A stretch of 64,000 nt of DNA from a virus: positions 1-64,000 of IMG/VR virus record IMGVR_UViG_3300042564_001469; one strand, 5' to 3'. Within the stretch, counting starts at the first letter, position 1. Every line of letters begins with the position of its first letter. The translations under genes were made by a program, and so were the position numbers. The notes below the pieces were generated by a model. The model saw nothing but the letters and a program-made list of their open reading frames with translations. It did no database searches and was not told the origin of the DNA. Positions 25,461 to 34,391 of this stretch are shown piece by piece.

Positions 25461-26345
25461 ATGGTAAAATGTTTAATTTGTGGTATTGAAAAACCGTCGT
25501 CTATTGTGGAACATATTAAATATGACCACAAAATCAAATCTGCTGATTATAAGGAGTTATATCCTGGGGCAAATGTTAAAAGTGAAGAATTTTTATTAAA
25601 ACTAAAGACCAATGCGAAGGAATTATGGAATAATCCGGAATATAGGGAAAAACAGATAAAAATAAGAAATATCACACATAAAGACCCAGAATTCAAAAAA
25701 AAGATGTCAGAAAAAATTAAAAAAATACATAAAGAAACACCTGAAGTTTTTTCAGGACTCACTAATTGGCATAAAACAGATGAATTTAAAGTTTGGGTGG
25801 TTTCTGAGGAAAGGAAGAATAAAATAAAAAAAACGACCAAGGAAAGATGGGAAAATGATGATTATAGAAATAAAACTATAGCGTCAATTAAAAAAGCCCT
25901 TAATGATGGTAGATGTAAAAAAAGTGTTGAATTTAGAGAAAAAATGTCAAAAAAAATATCAGAATTATATAGTTTAGGTATTTTAAAGAATGAAAAAAAC
26001 AAATATAAAACAGGAATATACACATCTAAAAAAAATGAAAATTTTATTTACGCATCTTCCTACGAATTAGATGCTATGAAATTGTTTGACGAATCCGAAC
26101 ACATTAAAGAATGGACAAACAAACATGGTATTAGAATAAAGTACTATTATAATGATTTAAATAGACATTATGTTCCCGATTTTTTAGTTGACTTCAAAAA
26201 CGGAAAATCGTATATTATTGAAATGAAAGGATGGCACACTGAAGAGGTGGATGTTAAAAAATATTACACATTAAAAGTCTACCCTAACTATAAAATTTTC
26301 TATAATTTAGAAGAATTAAAAAACTTTATAAATGAAAACAAGTAA
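25461..26345 (+). CDS. Homing endonuclease between split-intein halves (PD-(D/E)XK, NUMOD, zinc-finger)
   Basis: 294 residues. The N-terminus (VKCLICGIEKPSSIVEHIKY) is a MucR-like C2-type zinc finger with CxxC and HxxxxH. Residues about 50-150 have NUMOD3-like helices (EYREKQIKIRNITHK, EFKKKMSEKIKKIH). The C-terminal nuclease core has SSYELDAMKLFD, YVPDFLVDFKNGK and IIEMKGWHTEE, the PD-(D/E)XK motif (Vsr-like group). Its position between IntN and IntC with its own promoter and ribosome site fits an intein-associated homing endonuclease that has separated. Its stop overlaps the C-half start (14 bp). Related zinc-finger/nuclease proteins occur at 47604 and 49871. Confidence 0.85.
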   Translation: MVKCLICGIEKPSSIVEHIKYDHKIKSADYKELYPGANVKSEEFLLKLKTNAKELWNNPEYREKQIKIRNITHKDPEFKKKMSEKIKKIHKETPEVFSGLTNWHKTDEFKVWVVSEERKNKIKKTTKERWENDDYRNKTIASIKKALNDGRCKKSVEFREKMSKKISELYSLGILKNEKNKYKTGIYTSKKNENFIYASSYELDAMKLFDESEHIKEWTNKHGIRIKYYYNDLNRHYVPDFLVDFKNGKSYIIEMKGWHTEEVDVKKYYTLKVYPNYKIFYNLEELKNFINENK

Positions 26346-26439
26346 GATAAAAAAAATTACAAAAACAGTTAAACAAACATATGACATTACTGTGTCTAAT
26401 AATCATAATTTTTTTTGTAATAATCATTTAATACATAAT
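26332..26439 (+). other. C-terminal split intein (IntC)
   Basis: Codes residues 1-36; splice residue Asn36 preceded by His35, extein +1 is Cys37 (26440). Confidence 0.85.
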
Positions 26440-26634
26440 TGTGGATACACTTCGGAAATTAAAGTTATATTGTTTAATACAAGTAAAGAAGATGTTACGA
26501 TAAGTTTAGGTCAGAAAATTGCTCAAGCGGTGTTATGTCCTGTTGTAAGTGGAAAATGGGTTAACTTAGTTAAAACAGATAAGATTGACGATAAAGATCG
26601 TAATAATAATGGATTTGGATCAACAGGAATATAA
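26332..26634 (+). CDS. dut: C-terminal split intein fused to dUTPase C-terminal half
   Basis: 100 residues. Residues 1-36 are an IntC (MKTSKIKKITKTVKQTYDIT, VSNNHNFFCNNHLIHN) with block F (HNFF) and block G (IHN); its length matches known split IntC pieces. The +1 residue is Cys37, then the C-extein: rest of motif III (GYTSEIKVILFN), motif IV (GQKIAQAVLCPV) and motif V (RNNNGFGSTGI). These complete the dUTPase begun in the 24765 gene. The pieces need trans-splicing to give an active enzyme. Start overlaps the endonuclease stop by 14 bp. Confidence 0.9.
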   Translation: MKTSKIKKITKTVKQTYDITVSNNHNFFCNNHLIHNCGYTSEIKVILFNTSKEDVTISLGQKIAQAVLCPVVSGKWVNLVKTDKIDDKDRNNNGFGSTGI

Positions 26635-26637
26635 AAT

Positions 26638-27186
26638 ATGGAACATTTTTATCAAAATTTAGACGGCTTCTCCGCCGAATCAGAACAAGGAGAGTTATTA
26701 AAAACTATTTTACAAAACTTAATAGTTGATGAGGAATTAAAAATTGCGGAGATTGGAGTTTACAAAGGTAGAGGTACAGCAATGTGGAATGTCATATTAA
26801 TCAACGAAGGTTTAAACTATGATTATTATGCGATTGATCACTTCTTAGGTTCGTCAGAACATAATAGGACTTTTGACTATTACGGTACAACTTTAGAAAA
26901 TTTGAAACCAATTATTGATAAAATAAAAAAAAAAAAACACGACTCCACTTCCGAATCACAAAAATACCCTAACGAGTATTTTGATATTGTGTATATTGAT
27001 GCGTCACACGAATATGAATATGTTAAGCAAGATATTCTAAATTGGTTACCTAAAGTTAAACTAGGTGGGATAATTTGTGGTGATGATTATACTAGGGGTT
27101 GGCCTGGAGTTGTATTGGCGGTTAATGAGATCTTCGGAGATAATGTTAATATTGTTGGTAATCAACAATGGTGGTTAAAAAAATAA
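26638..27186 (+). CDS. Class I SAM-dependent methyltransferase
   Basis: 182 residues. Methyltransf_24-like: motif I LKIAEIGVYKGRGTAMW, motif II region YDYYAIDHFLG, and the core strand EYFDIVYIDASHEYEYVKQD then LGGIICGDDY. The ending WWLKK is short. Likely methylates a small molecule, probably a sugar, given the surrounding glycan enzymes. Starts 3 nt after the dUTPase C-half. Acceptor unknown. Confidence 0.8.
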   Translation: MEHFYQNLDGFSAESEQGELLKTILQNLIVDEELKIAEIGVYKGRGTAMWNVILINEGLNYDYYAIDHFLGSSEHNRTFDYYGTTLENLKPIIDKIKKKKHDSTSESQKYPNEYFDIVYIDASHEYEYVKQDILNWLPKVKLGGIICGDDYTRGWPGVVLAVNEIFGDNVNIVGNQQWWLKK

Positions 27187-27193
27187 TAATTAA

Positions 27194-27904
27194 ATGAAAG
27201 TTGCGTTAGTTTGTATTGCAAAAAATGAAGATCCATACATCCAAGAATGGATTGACTATAATAAAAAATTAGGGTTTGACGATATCTTTATTTATCAAAA
27301 TGACTGGAGATGGGATGGTGAGTCGGAAAACGTACATAAGTTTGAGATTGATGGTATTAATAAACAACGTGAGGCTTATACTCACTTCATAAAAAAACAC
27401 AAAAACGAGTATGAATGGGCTGCGTTTTTTGATGTTGATGAGTTTTTAGTATTAAAAAAACACGAAAACATACATTCATTTATTAATGACTATTCAGATT
27501 ACCCAGCAATTGGTATTAACTGGTTTTTATTTGGTGATAGTGGTGTTAAAACAATTAATAACGAATATAGTGTTGTTAAAAGATTTACAATGCGAAAATC
27601 AACAATTGATCAACACGTTAAATGTATTGTTAAATTATCCGATGGTCTTACAATGGACATACATAATCCAAACCATAGTTGGTACGACACAGAAGGGAAC
27701 ATACATACTGGACCATTCAATAAAGTCGGAAAAAATGACGTTGCACAAATAAATCATTATTTTATTAAAACTGAAGAAGAATTTTCACTAAAATGTGATA
27801 GAGGTAGAGCAGATACTACTAATAAACGAACAATAAATGAATTTCCACACCATAACTTTAATGAGGTTGAGGATCTTACAGCATATAATTTTTTTATCAA
27901 ATGA
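27194..27904 (+). CDS. GT92-like glycosyltransferase
   Basis: 236 residues. MKVALVCIAKNEDPYIQEWI, FIYQNDWRWDG and the metal-binding motif AFFDVDEFLVLK (DxD) are typical of the GT92 / DUF23-like GT-A fold; a late QINHYFIKTEEEF matches the family C-terminus. Adds a sugar from a nucleotide donor. Its ATGA overlaps the start of the next GT gene, so the two are coupled. Confidence 0.85.
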   Translation: MKVALVCIAKNEDPYIQEWIDYNKKLGFDDIFIYQNDWRWDGESENVHKFEIDGINKQREAYTHFIKKHKNEYEWAAFFDVDEFLVLKKHENIHSFINDYSDYPAIGINWFLFGDSGVKTINNEYSVVKRFTMRKSTIDQHVKCIVKLSDGLTMDIHNPNHSWYDTEGNIHTGPFNKVGKNDVAQINHYFIKTEEEFSLKCDRGRADTTNKRTINEFPHHNFNEVEDLTAYNFFIK

Positions 27905-29412
27905 TTACAATAATATACTCAACACATAAGGGCAAAGAGTATAACGATAAGTTTAACGACCATCTTATACTAACATCAGGACTCCAACACGTACAGGTAT
28001 TACCGTATGAAAATTACAACCAACACTCATTAACAGAACTTTACAACAAAGGTATTGGTGAATCAAAATATGACATCGTAGTATGCTGTCATAATGATAT
28101 AAAACTTGAGAAAGGGTGGGGTGTAAAATTACTTGAGGATTTTAACAACAACCCAGAGTTTGGTATTATTGGTAAAGCCGGATCCTGCTATTTTCCAGAG
28201 TCAGGTGTTTATTGGGAAAAACTAACACAAACGATGGTTGGTCAAGTTTACCACCACCCACCAGGTGAGAAAAAGTTTTTAAGTCGGTTTTCTCCAAAAT
28301 TACCATTTATTGTCCCAGTCGTTACAATTGATGGATTATTCATTTCTTTTAATAAGACAAAAGTTAAGTATACCTTTGATGAAACATACGGTAAATTTCA
28401 TTTTTATGATCACGGATTTTGTATGCCGAACTATCTTGATGGTGTTAAAATTGGTGTAACATCTTCGTTTGAAATAACACACGAATCTGTTGGAAGACCG
28501 AATGAGGAGTTCTACGAATCAAAAGAAAAATTCTTGGAAAAATGGAAACAACACCTACCTTTGGATTTAAAGCCAACTGAACCATATGTACCAGAAATAA
28601 AAAGAAAAACTTTTAAAAAATTTGGTAAAGTTGCGGTTATTATACCAACAAAAGGTAAGGTTGATATGTTATTAGATTGTGTTAATTCATTTTATGATCA
28701 TTGTGATACTAATGTTTTTAATTTATTTATTGCCGACACAGGTTCATCAGAAGATGAAAAAAAAGAAATTCGTGATAACACATCAAAATATGATAATATA
28801 AAATTAATTGAGTATGATTACTATAATTTTGCCAAGATAAATAATGATGTTGTTAAAAACCACATAACAGATGAATATGAGTTTTTATTATTTTGTAATA
28901 ATGACATTAAATTATTAAATGATGTTATTAGTGGGATGTTAGGTGTTTTTGAAAAAGATAAAAAAACGGGTACTGTTGGCGTAAGATTACATTTTGAGGA
29001 TAATACAATCCAACACGATGGTGTGTTAATACTACTAGAAAAACAATACAACAGAATACACGTTGGACACTTAAATTTAAAAAACTACTACAACTATTAT
29101 AATCAATTAAAAGATGTTATTGGGAATACTGGTGGTTTAATGATGGTTCGTAAAAATTTATTTATTAAGTCCAATATGTTTAACGAAAACTACACAACTT
29201 GTTTTGAAGATGTTGAGTTAAATGTAATTATTAAATCTAGTGGTTTTACGAATTATGTATGTGGTGATTGTGTTGCATATCATTATGAATCACAAACAAG
29301 AAAAGAAGATTCTGAAGATTTGATAAAATTAAATAATGATTACAAAAATCATTTGTTCCCTATTATTAGTCAAAAATGGGAGCAAATAAAAAATAAAGTT
29401 TTAATAAAATAA
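27901..29412 (+). CDS. Two-domain GT2-type glycosyltransferase
   Basis: 503 residues. Residues 1-215 form one GT-A-like domain (TIIYSTHKGKEYN, YDIVVCCHNDIKLEKGW, GKFHFYDHGFCM). Residues about 243-503 form a second with canonical GT2 motifs (VAVIIPTKGKVDMLLDCVNS, FIADTGSSEDE, YEFLLFCNNDIKLL, NTGGLMMVRKNLF, CFEDVELNVI). Such tandem enzymes often make alternating linkages in surface polysaccharide. Coupled by ATGA to the GT92 gene. Substrates unknown. Confidence 0.85.
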   Translation: MITIIYSTHKGKEYNDKFNDHLILTSGLQHVQVLPYENYNQHSLTELYNKGIGESKYDIVVCCHNDIKLEKGWGVKLLEDFNNNPEFGIIGKAGSCYFPESGVYWEKLTQTMVGQVYHHPPGEKKFLSRFSPKLPFIVPVVTIDGLFISFNKTKVKYTFDETYGKFHFYDHGFCMPNYLDGVKIGVTSSFEITHESVGRPNEEFYESKEKFLEKWKQHLPLDLKPTEPYVPEIKRKTFKKFGKVAVIIPTKGKVDMLLDCVNSFYDHCDTNVFNLFIADTGSSEDEKKEIRDNTSKYDNIKLIEYDYYNFAKINNDVVKNHITDEYEFLLFCNNDIKLLNDVISGMLGVFEKDKKTGTVGVRLHFEDNTIQHDGVLILLEKQYNRIHVGHLNLKNYYNYYNQLKDVIGNTGGLMMVRKNLFIKSNMFNENYTTCFEDVELNVIIKSSGFTNYVCGDCVAYHYESQTRKEDSEDLIKLNNDYKNHLFPIISQKWEQIKNKVLIK

Positions 29413-29414
29413 TT

Positions 29415-30065
29415 ATGGCTAATGGTGTTTATAAAATAACAGAAGACTTTGAGAGATCCCTATCTGATTATACAGGTGCTCCGTATGTCATCACACTTGA
29501 TAATCAAAGTAATGGTCTTTTTTTATCGTTATATTATGAAAAAAATATAAAAAAATCATTAAGTGGTAACACAATTACAATACCATCAAGAACCTACCCG
29601 TCAGTTCCGTGTGAAATAATACATACCGGATTAAAGGTTGAATTCTATCCTGTTGAAGGTAAAACAATTAAGGGTTCATATAATTTGGTAGGTAGTAACG
29701 TTTGGGATTCAGCATTAAGTTTTACACACAATATGTATAAACCAAACACACATATGTGTATCTCGTTTACTGGCCCATATAAACACTTTAAACTATCTAA
29801 AGGTGGTGCAATATTAACTGACGATTACGAAGCATATTTATGGTTTAAAAGAGCCAGATATAGTGGTAGACGAGAATGTTCATATCACGACGATCATTTT
29901 GATATGATTGGTTGGAATTATTATATGATGCCAGAATTGGCTAGTAGGGGGTTACTATTGATGGGTCAATTTTACAATATTGACGGAACCCCAAAACATA
30001 ATGAAGATCTAGAATTACCTTACCCTGACTTATCTAAATTTGAAGTATATGGAAAAAATGGCTGA
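29415..30065 (+). CDS. DegT/DnrJ/EryC1-type aminotransferase, short form
   Basis: 216 residues, roughly half the usual length. N-terminal region SDYTGAPYVITLDNQSNG and TITIPSRTYPSVPCEI, then the PLP-lysine segment SFTGPYKHFKLSKGGAILTD with Lys in the expected place. Full-length members make amino sugars from keto sugars. The missing C-terminal domain suggests either a partner-dependent or degenerate enzyme. Neighbours include a NeuD-type acyltransferase, which would acetylate an amino sugar, so a role in a bacillosamine- or Quip4NAc-like sugar is plausible but inferred. Confidence 0.75.
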   Translation: MANGVYKITEDFERSLSDYTGAPYVITLDNQSNGLFLSLYYEKNIKKSLSGNTITIPSRTYPSVPCEIIHTGLKVEFYPVEGKTIKGSYNLVGSNVWDSALSFTHNMYKPNTHMCISFTGPYKHFKLSKGGAILTDDYEAYLWFKRARYSGRRECSYHDDHFDMIGWNYYMMPELASRGLLLMGQFYNIDGTPKHNEDLELPYPDLSKFEVYGKNG

Positions 30066-30780
30066 TTATTTTTTTGTTAAAAATTTATATAACTACGAAA
30101 AAGTTATACCACCACCATCTAATTTATCAAAAAATTTAAAAACTGTATACATAACAGATACTGAAGAAAATAAATTAAAAGCATTAGATTTGGGTTGGGA
30201 TATAGTTAAAAAAACAGATATTTTTAATGGTGTTGATAATAAGTTTGATAGGAGAAAATCTATTGCATTTATAAATTCATACCCATTACGAGTTGTTCCA
30301 GAAATAACTGACGCTAGGTTTGTTTTTATATGTGATAGTAATATCATTAATCTTTGGAATTTTTATAATAACTTTGTTATGTCGTGTAGTGAAGATTTTA
30401 CACTATTTGTAACATCTGGTTGTTATACTGGACATAGGGACACAATAACATCTGAATGTGACCATTCTTGTGTTACAAATAGGTGGTCGTATAATCATTA
30501 CGAAATAAAAAATAGTACTAATCGGTATATTAAGGATTTAAACGAAAAAAATGTAGATATTAACAAATTAAGTATAGTGTCAGCAAAATATATTGGATGG
30601 AATGTTAATCATCCCGATTATAATTATTTATCTGATTTTTTATATAAAGAATACTCAGAAAATTTACAAGGTAATATTATTTTAACATATATGTCGGGAA
30701 TTTTTAATGAAAAAATTTATAATTTCTACACAAATGACTATACTGGTGCTAGTCTAAATAATCATAATTATGACGCCTAA
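30058..30780 (+). CDS. Hypothetical protein in the glycan island
   Basis: About 240 residues from ATG 30058 (MADYFFVKN), which overlaps the aminotransferase stop by 8 nt; in-frame ATGs at 30040 and 30049 are also possible. Contents: SLSKNLKTVYITDTEENK, FDRRKSIAFINSYPLRVVPE, ARFVFICDSNIINLW, SGCYTGHRDTITSECDHSC, then NIILTYMSGIFNEKIYNFY. The strand FVFICDSN resembles a sugar-transferase core, but I cannot assign a family. Its position suggests a glycan-related role. Confidence 0.55.
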   Translation: MADYFFVKNLYNYEKVIPPPSNLSKNLKTVYITDTEENKLKALDLGWDIVKKTDIFNGVDNKFDRRKSIAFINSYPLRVVPEITDARFVFICDSNIINLWNFYNNFVMSCSEDFTLFVTSGCYTGHRDTITSECDHSCVTNRWSYNHYEIKNSTNRYIKDLNEKNVDINKLSIVSAKYIGWNVNHPDYNYLSDFLYKEYSENLQGNIILTYMSGIFNEKIYNFYTNDYTGASLNNHNYDA

Positions 30781-30793
30781 AAAAAATAAAATA

Positions 30794-31387
30794 ATGAAGA
30801 AAGCGATAATTGGTAACGGTGGCTTCGGAAGGGAAGTTAAAGCGTTACTACTGGATAATAATCCGTATGAAAATATTGTGTTTTTTGTTGATGATCAATA
30901 CGTTAAAGAAGATTTACGACCGATATCAAAATTAGACATTAATGAATATGAGGTGGTTGTTGCTATTGGTGACCCATTGGTGAGAAAAAAAATTATAAAT
31001 AACTTACCGAAAAACACAAAATTCTTTAGTGCTATCCATAAAAGTGTTCAGATTTTAGACACAAATATTGAAATCGGTGAAGGTAGTATTATTTGTTCTA
31101 ATTGTGTTTTAACAACAAATATTAAAATAGGTAGACACACACATTTAAACCTACAAACAACAATTGGTCACGACACACAAATTGGTGACTACTTAACAAC
31201 AGCACCTGGTGTTAAAATTTCTGGAAATTGTAACATCGGTGATTGTGTTTACATTGGGACAAACGCATCAATTCGTGAAAAAATAAACATATGTAACGAC
31301 GTTACAATTGGGTTAAATGGTGGTGTTGTAAAACACATAAATGAATCGGGAACATATGTTGGTGTTCCTGTTAAAAAGTTAATTTAG
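30794..31387 (+). CDS. NeuD/PglD-type sugar O/N-acyltransferase
   Basis: About 197 residues from ATG 30794 (MKKAIIGNGGFGREVKALLL); an earlier ATG at 30770 overlaps the previous gene. The N-terminus is a Rossmann segment typical of NeuD/PglD (GNGGFGREV). The C-terminal half is a left-handed beta-helix with hexapeptide repeats (IGEGSIICSNCVLTTNIKIG, IGDYLTTAPGVKISG, IGDCVYIGTNASI, ending GVPVKKLI). Acetylates a nucleotide-activated sugar with acetyl-CoA. Follows the aminotransferase gene, consistent with N-acetylation of an amino sugar. Confidence 0.85.
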   Translation: MKKAIIGNGGFGREVKALLLDNNPYENIVFFVDDQYVKEDLRPISKLDINEYEVVVAIGDPLVRKKIINNLPKNTKFFSAIHKSVQILDTNIEIGEGSIICSNCVLTTNIKIGRHTHLNLQTTIGHDTQIGDYLTTAPGVKISGNCNIGDCVYIGTNASIREKINICNDVTIGLNGGVVKHINESGTYVGVPVKKLI

Positions 31388-31388
31388 T

Positions 31389-32006
31389 ATGTTTAAAATA
31401 ACGAAGGAATCTTTAGATTTAACCAAAAAAATTTCACACGAAATAAACAACCAAACATTTCACCATCATTACCATATTCTATATGATATCGCACAATCAT
31501 ATGTTCCAGACTACGAATTAAACTATTTAGAGATAGGGTGTTATGCCGGTGGTTCAGCATGTTTGTTACTACAAAGACCAAAAACAAATGTTATATCAAT
31601 TGATTTAGGGCGACCAATCTCAAAAAATATTGTCTTTAATAATATTAATAAACTAAATGTTCATAATAATAGTTATAATTATATTGAAGGAAGTTCTTTT
31701 GATATAGAAACGATAACTAAGTTAGATACTATTCTAAAAGATAGAAAAGTAGATATTCTTTTTATAGATGGGGATCATTCATACGACGGGGTAAAAAAAG
31801 ACTTTGACTTATACAATAAATATGTAAAAGAGGGTGGATACATAGTATTTGACGATTATAACGACACAATACATTCACCTGAAGTTAAACCATCGGTTGA
31901 CAATTTAGAGTTGTTAGGATATGATATTTTAGGTGAGTTTGGTAACGAGTTTGGTGCTAGACCAGAAAAACATAAACCAAATGAATTTGTTATAAGAAAA
32001 AAATGA
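31389..32006 (+). CDS. Class I SAM-dependent methyltransferase
   Basis: 205 residues. Methyltransf_24 features: LEIGCYAGGSACLLL (motif I), VISIDLGRPIS, VDILFIDGDHSYDGVKKD, EGGYIVFDDYND. A second methyltransferase in the island, different from that at 26638. Probably modifies a sugar. Starts 1 nt after the NeuD gene and overlaps the next gene by ATGA. Confidence 0.8.
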   Translation: MFKITKESLDLTKKISHEINNQTFHHHYHILYDIAQSYVPDYELNYLEIGCYAGGSACLLLQRPKTNVISIDLGRPISKNIVFNNINKLNVHNNSYNYIEGSSFDIETITKLDTILKDRKVDILFIDGDHSYDGVKKDFDLYNKYVKEGGYIVFDDYNDTIHSPEVKPSVDNLELLGYDILGEFGNEFGARPEKHKPNEFVIRKK

Positions 32007-32707
32007 ATAAATTAGGAATTGTAATATCCACATACCAAAGAAATGACGGATCAACCCCAAAGTATTTAACTAGAACATTAGATTCAGTTTTTAATCAAAC
32101 ATACAAAAACTTTAAAATATATTTAATTGGGGATAAATATGAGGATAATGAAGAAATAAACAATATCGTATCAAAATACGATAATGCAAAATTAATGTTT
32201 AAAAATTTACCCGTAGCTAAAGAACGAGATTTTTATACTAATAAGTGGGCTTTATGGTCGTATGGTGGGGTTAACGCAACAAATTATGGTATTGATCTGT
32301 CTATGTCTGAAGGTAACCACTATATTTGTCATTTAGATCACGATGATTATTGGGGTGAAAAACATTTAGAGAATATCTATGATTGTATTGTTGGTGTCAA
32401 GTCAGATTGGATTTGCACAAAAGCACAATATACAAATTTTGTTTTACCAAGAATAAATAGTGACCAAAAATACATAGATTACCAACCTAAAAAAGAATCA
32501 TTAATACACTCGTCTGTTTGTATGAATTTTAATACAATACCATTAAGGTATCGTGACATTTTTGGTGAAACTGGAAGTGTTGGTTTACCAGCAGATGCTG
32601 ACTTATGGGAAAGATGTCGTATGTTTATTTCAGACCATAAATTAAAAAGTACACTCATTAATGAATTAACTTGTTATCATCTTGAAGAAGGTTTTGAGAG
32701 AAGATAA
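32003..32707 (+). CDS. GT2-type glycosyltransferase
   Basis: 234 residues. GT-A/GT2 hallmarks: LGIVISTYQRNDGSTPKYLT, FNQTYKNFKIYLIGD, DxD-like HYICHLDHDDYWGEKHLE, and FGETGSVGLPADADLWER near the end. Starts with ATGA overlap on the methyltransferase. Last gene of the glycan island; a short gap then leads to phoH. Confidence 0.85.
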   Translation: MNKLGIVISTYQRNDGSTPKYLTRTLDSVFNQTYKNFKIYLIGDKYEDNEEINNIVSKYDNAKLMFKNLPVAKERDFYTNKWALWSYGGVNATNYGIDLSMSEGNHYICHLDHDDYWGEKHLENIYDCIVGVKSDWICTKAQYTNFVLPRINSDQKYIDYQPKKESLIHSSVCMNFNTIPLRYRDIFGETGSVGLPADADLWERCRMFISDHKLKSTLINELTCYHLEEGFERR

Positions 32708-32725
32708 TATAAAAAAAACTAAATT

Positions 32726-33445
32726 ATGACAAGTAGAAAAAAAACAAGTGAAGAAACAACACAACCAATATCAAAAAAAGATTTTATTAATTCAGTTATA
32801 AAAAAACGACAAAAAAATAAGTTTTTAACTGAAAGTCAAAAAGTTTATTATGACAAATTAATGGAGAACGAAATTACCATTTGTTCTGGGCCTGCTGGTA
32901 CAGGAAAAAGTTATATCTCACTAAAAGCAGCCATTGACCTATTATTAGACCCAACAAACTCATATGAGAAACTTATGATTGTGAGACCGGCGGTTGAAAG
33001 TAGTTCATCGTCTTTAGGTAGTTTACCTGGTGATTTAAGGGAAAAAATGGGTCCATATGTTTATTCGTCATTATCTCTATTAGACAAATTGATTGGTAAG
33101 GAAGCAACAACCAAACTAGAAGAGAGTGGTGTTTTAGAAATTATGTCATTATCATTTCTTAGAGGGTTTAACGCGGACAATATGATCCTAATTTTTGAAG
33201 AAAGTCAGAACTCAACACCCGCCGAAATGAAAATGCTACTAACTAGAATTGGTTTTAATTCTAAATTTTTTATATCTGGTGATGTTGAACAATCTGATAA
33301 ATTTAGAAAAAAAGAATTATCTGGTCTATATGACGCAATAATTAGACTTAATGATGTTAATAAAATTGGTATGTTTGAATTTCACATTAATGATGTTGTT
33401 AGAAACCCAATTATTAAAGAAATCCTCAAACGATACGAAGAATAA
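32726..33445 (+). CDS. phoH: PhoH-family P-loop ATPase
   Basis: 239 residues. Walker A ICSGPAGTGKSYISL at 52-66, then VRPAVESSSSSLGSLPGDLR, Walker B MILIFEESQNSTPAEMKMLL (usually DEAQN; here EESQN) and SGDVEQSDK. PhoH proteins are cytoplasmic ATPases/helicase-like enzymes frequent in marine and Bacteroidota phages; role unclear, often linked to phosphate stress or RNA handling. Standing between the glycan island and a HAD-like gene. Confidence 0.85.
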   Translation: MTSRKKTSEETTQPISKKDFINSVIKKRQKNKFLTESQKVYYDKLMENEITICSGPAGTGKSYISLKAAIDLLLDPTNSYEKLMIVRPAVESSSSSLGSLPGDLREKMGPYVYSSLSLLDKLIGKEATTKLEESGVLEIMSLSFLRGFNADNMILIFEESQNSTPAEMKMLLTRIGFNSKFFISGDVEQSDKFRKKELSGLYDAIIRLNDVNKIGMFEFHINDVVRNPIIKEILKRYEE

Positions 33446-33479
33446 TTCACTTTATTGGTTATTTTGATATAATTTTAAT

Positions 33480-34139
33480 ATGAAGAAATTAGGAATTGAA
33501 GTTAATGGCGTTTTACGTGACACCATTGAAAAGTTTACACAAATTTATCAAAAAAATTTAATTGATAACAATCAGAACGAGTTTGTTGGTCAAACTTTTA
33601 AAATTGATATATCTGGTAATACAGAGGAAATTACAAAAGTAGAACCACACAATTATGAAATATTAAGTGATGTGACATCATTAGATTTAACATCACATTT
33701 TTCATTTAAAAATCAAGATGAACTATATTCGTTTATGTATGAAGATTATACGATGGAATTATTTGGTCATGCACCATCAACAGAACTTAATACTTTTAAT
33801 TTATTAAATGAAATTTATTATGATTTAAGAGATAAATATGACTTGACAATACTATCTGATGAAATCGGTAAATCAAAACCAGCGACATTATTTTTCTTAT
33901 CAAAATTTGGTTGTTTATTAGAAAAAATAGTTTTTTATAGTGAATCAACAAAAAATATCATTTGGGATGAAATTGACATTTTACTTACAGCGAATCCTAC
34001 CTTATTATTAACTAAACCAGTAGATAAAATTTTAATTAAATTTAATACTGAATACAATAAACACATAGATTCAGAATATGAAATAAATTCATTGTCTGAA
34101 TTTAAAGGAGTACTTGAAAAAATAACACAATATGTTTAA
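33480..34139 (+). CDS. HAD-like phosphatase fold protein with altered catalytic motif
   Basis: 219 residues. The start KKLGIEVNGVLRDTIEKF lines up with HAD motif I (DxDGVLRD), but both acidic positions are changed (E and N). A later strand KYDLTILSDEIGKSKPATLF and LTANPTLLLTK match HAD motifs II-IV. The fold is HAD-like; the missing Asp nucleophile suggests it is not an ordinary phosphatase. T4-like phages carry related 5'-nucleotidase-like HADs. Overlaps the next gene by 8 bp. Confidence 0.7.
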   Translation: MKKLGIEVNGVLRDTIEKFTQIYQKNLIDNNQNEFVGQTFKIDISGNTEEITKVEPHNYEILSDVTSLDLTSHFSFKNQDELYSFMYEDYTMELFGHAPSTELNTFNLLNEIYYDLRDKYDLTILSDEIGKSKPATLFFLSKFGCLLEKIVFYSESTKNIIWDEIDILLTANPTLLLTKPVDKILIKFNTEYNKHIDSEYEINSLSEFKGVLEKITQYV

Positions 34140-34386
34140 AGTCATTAATGAAAATTACTACGTGGATCTAGACAAAATTGAAGAATACACTAGTTTAAAA
34201 TCTGTTTCAGGAGAAACACAAGTTCATTTCGTGAAATACGAAACAATAAAATTAATGTTGGAGATTATCCTTAGTGAACCAGAAGAAATTGACGAACAAA
34301 TGGGTTTTAAATCAGCAAGCACACCAATACCATTTAAATTAGCATTCAACACCCTATTAATGAAGGGTATAATTAATAAACTATAA
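34132..34386 (+). CDS. Small hypothetical protein
   Basis: 84 residues. No family recognised. Short strands then a helix (ETIKLMLEIILSEPEEID) and a hydrophobic-capped helix near the end (PFKLAFNTLLMKGIIN). Overlaps the HAD-like gene by 8 bp and precedes a glycosyltransferase gene by 5 nt, so part of the operon. Confidence 0.65.
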   Translation: MFKVINENYYVDLDKIEEYTSLKSVSGETQVHFVKYETIKLMLEIILSEPEEIDEQMGFKSASTPIPFKLAFNTLLMKGIINKL

Positions 34387-34391
34387 AAAAT

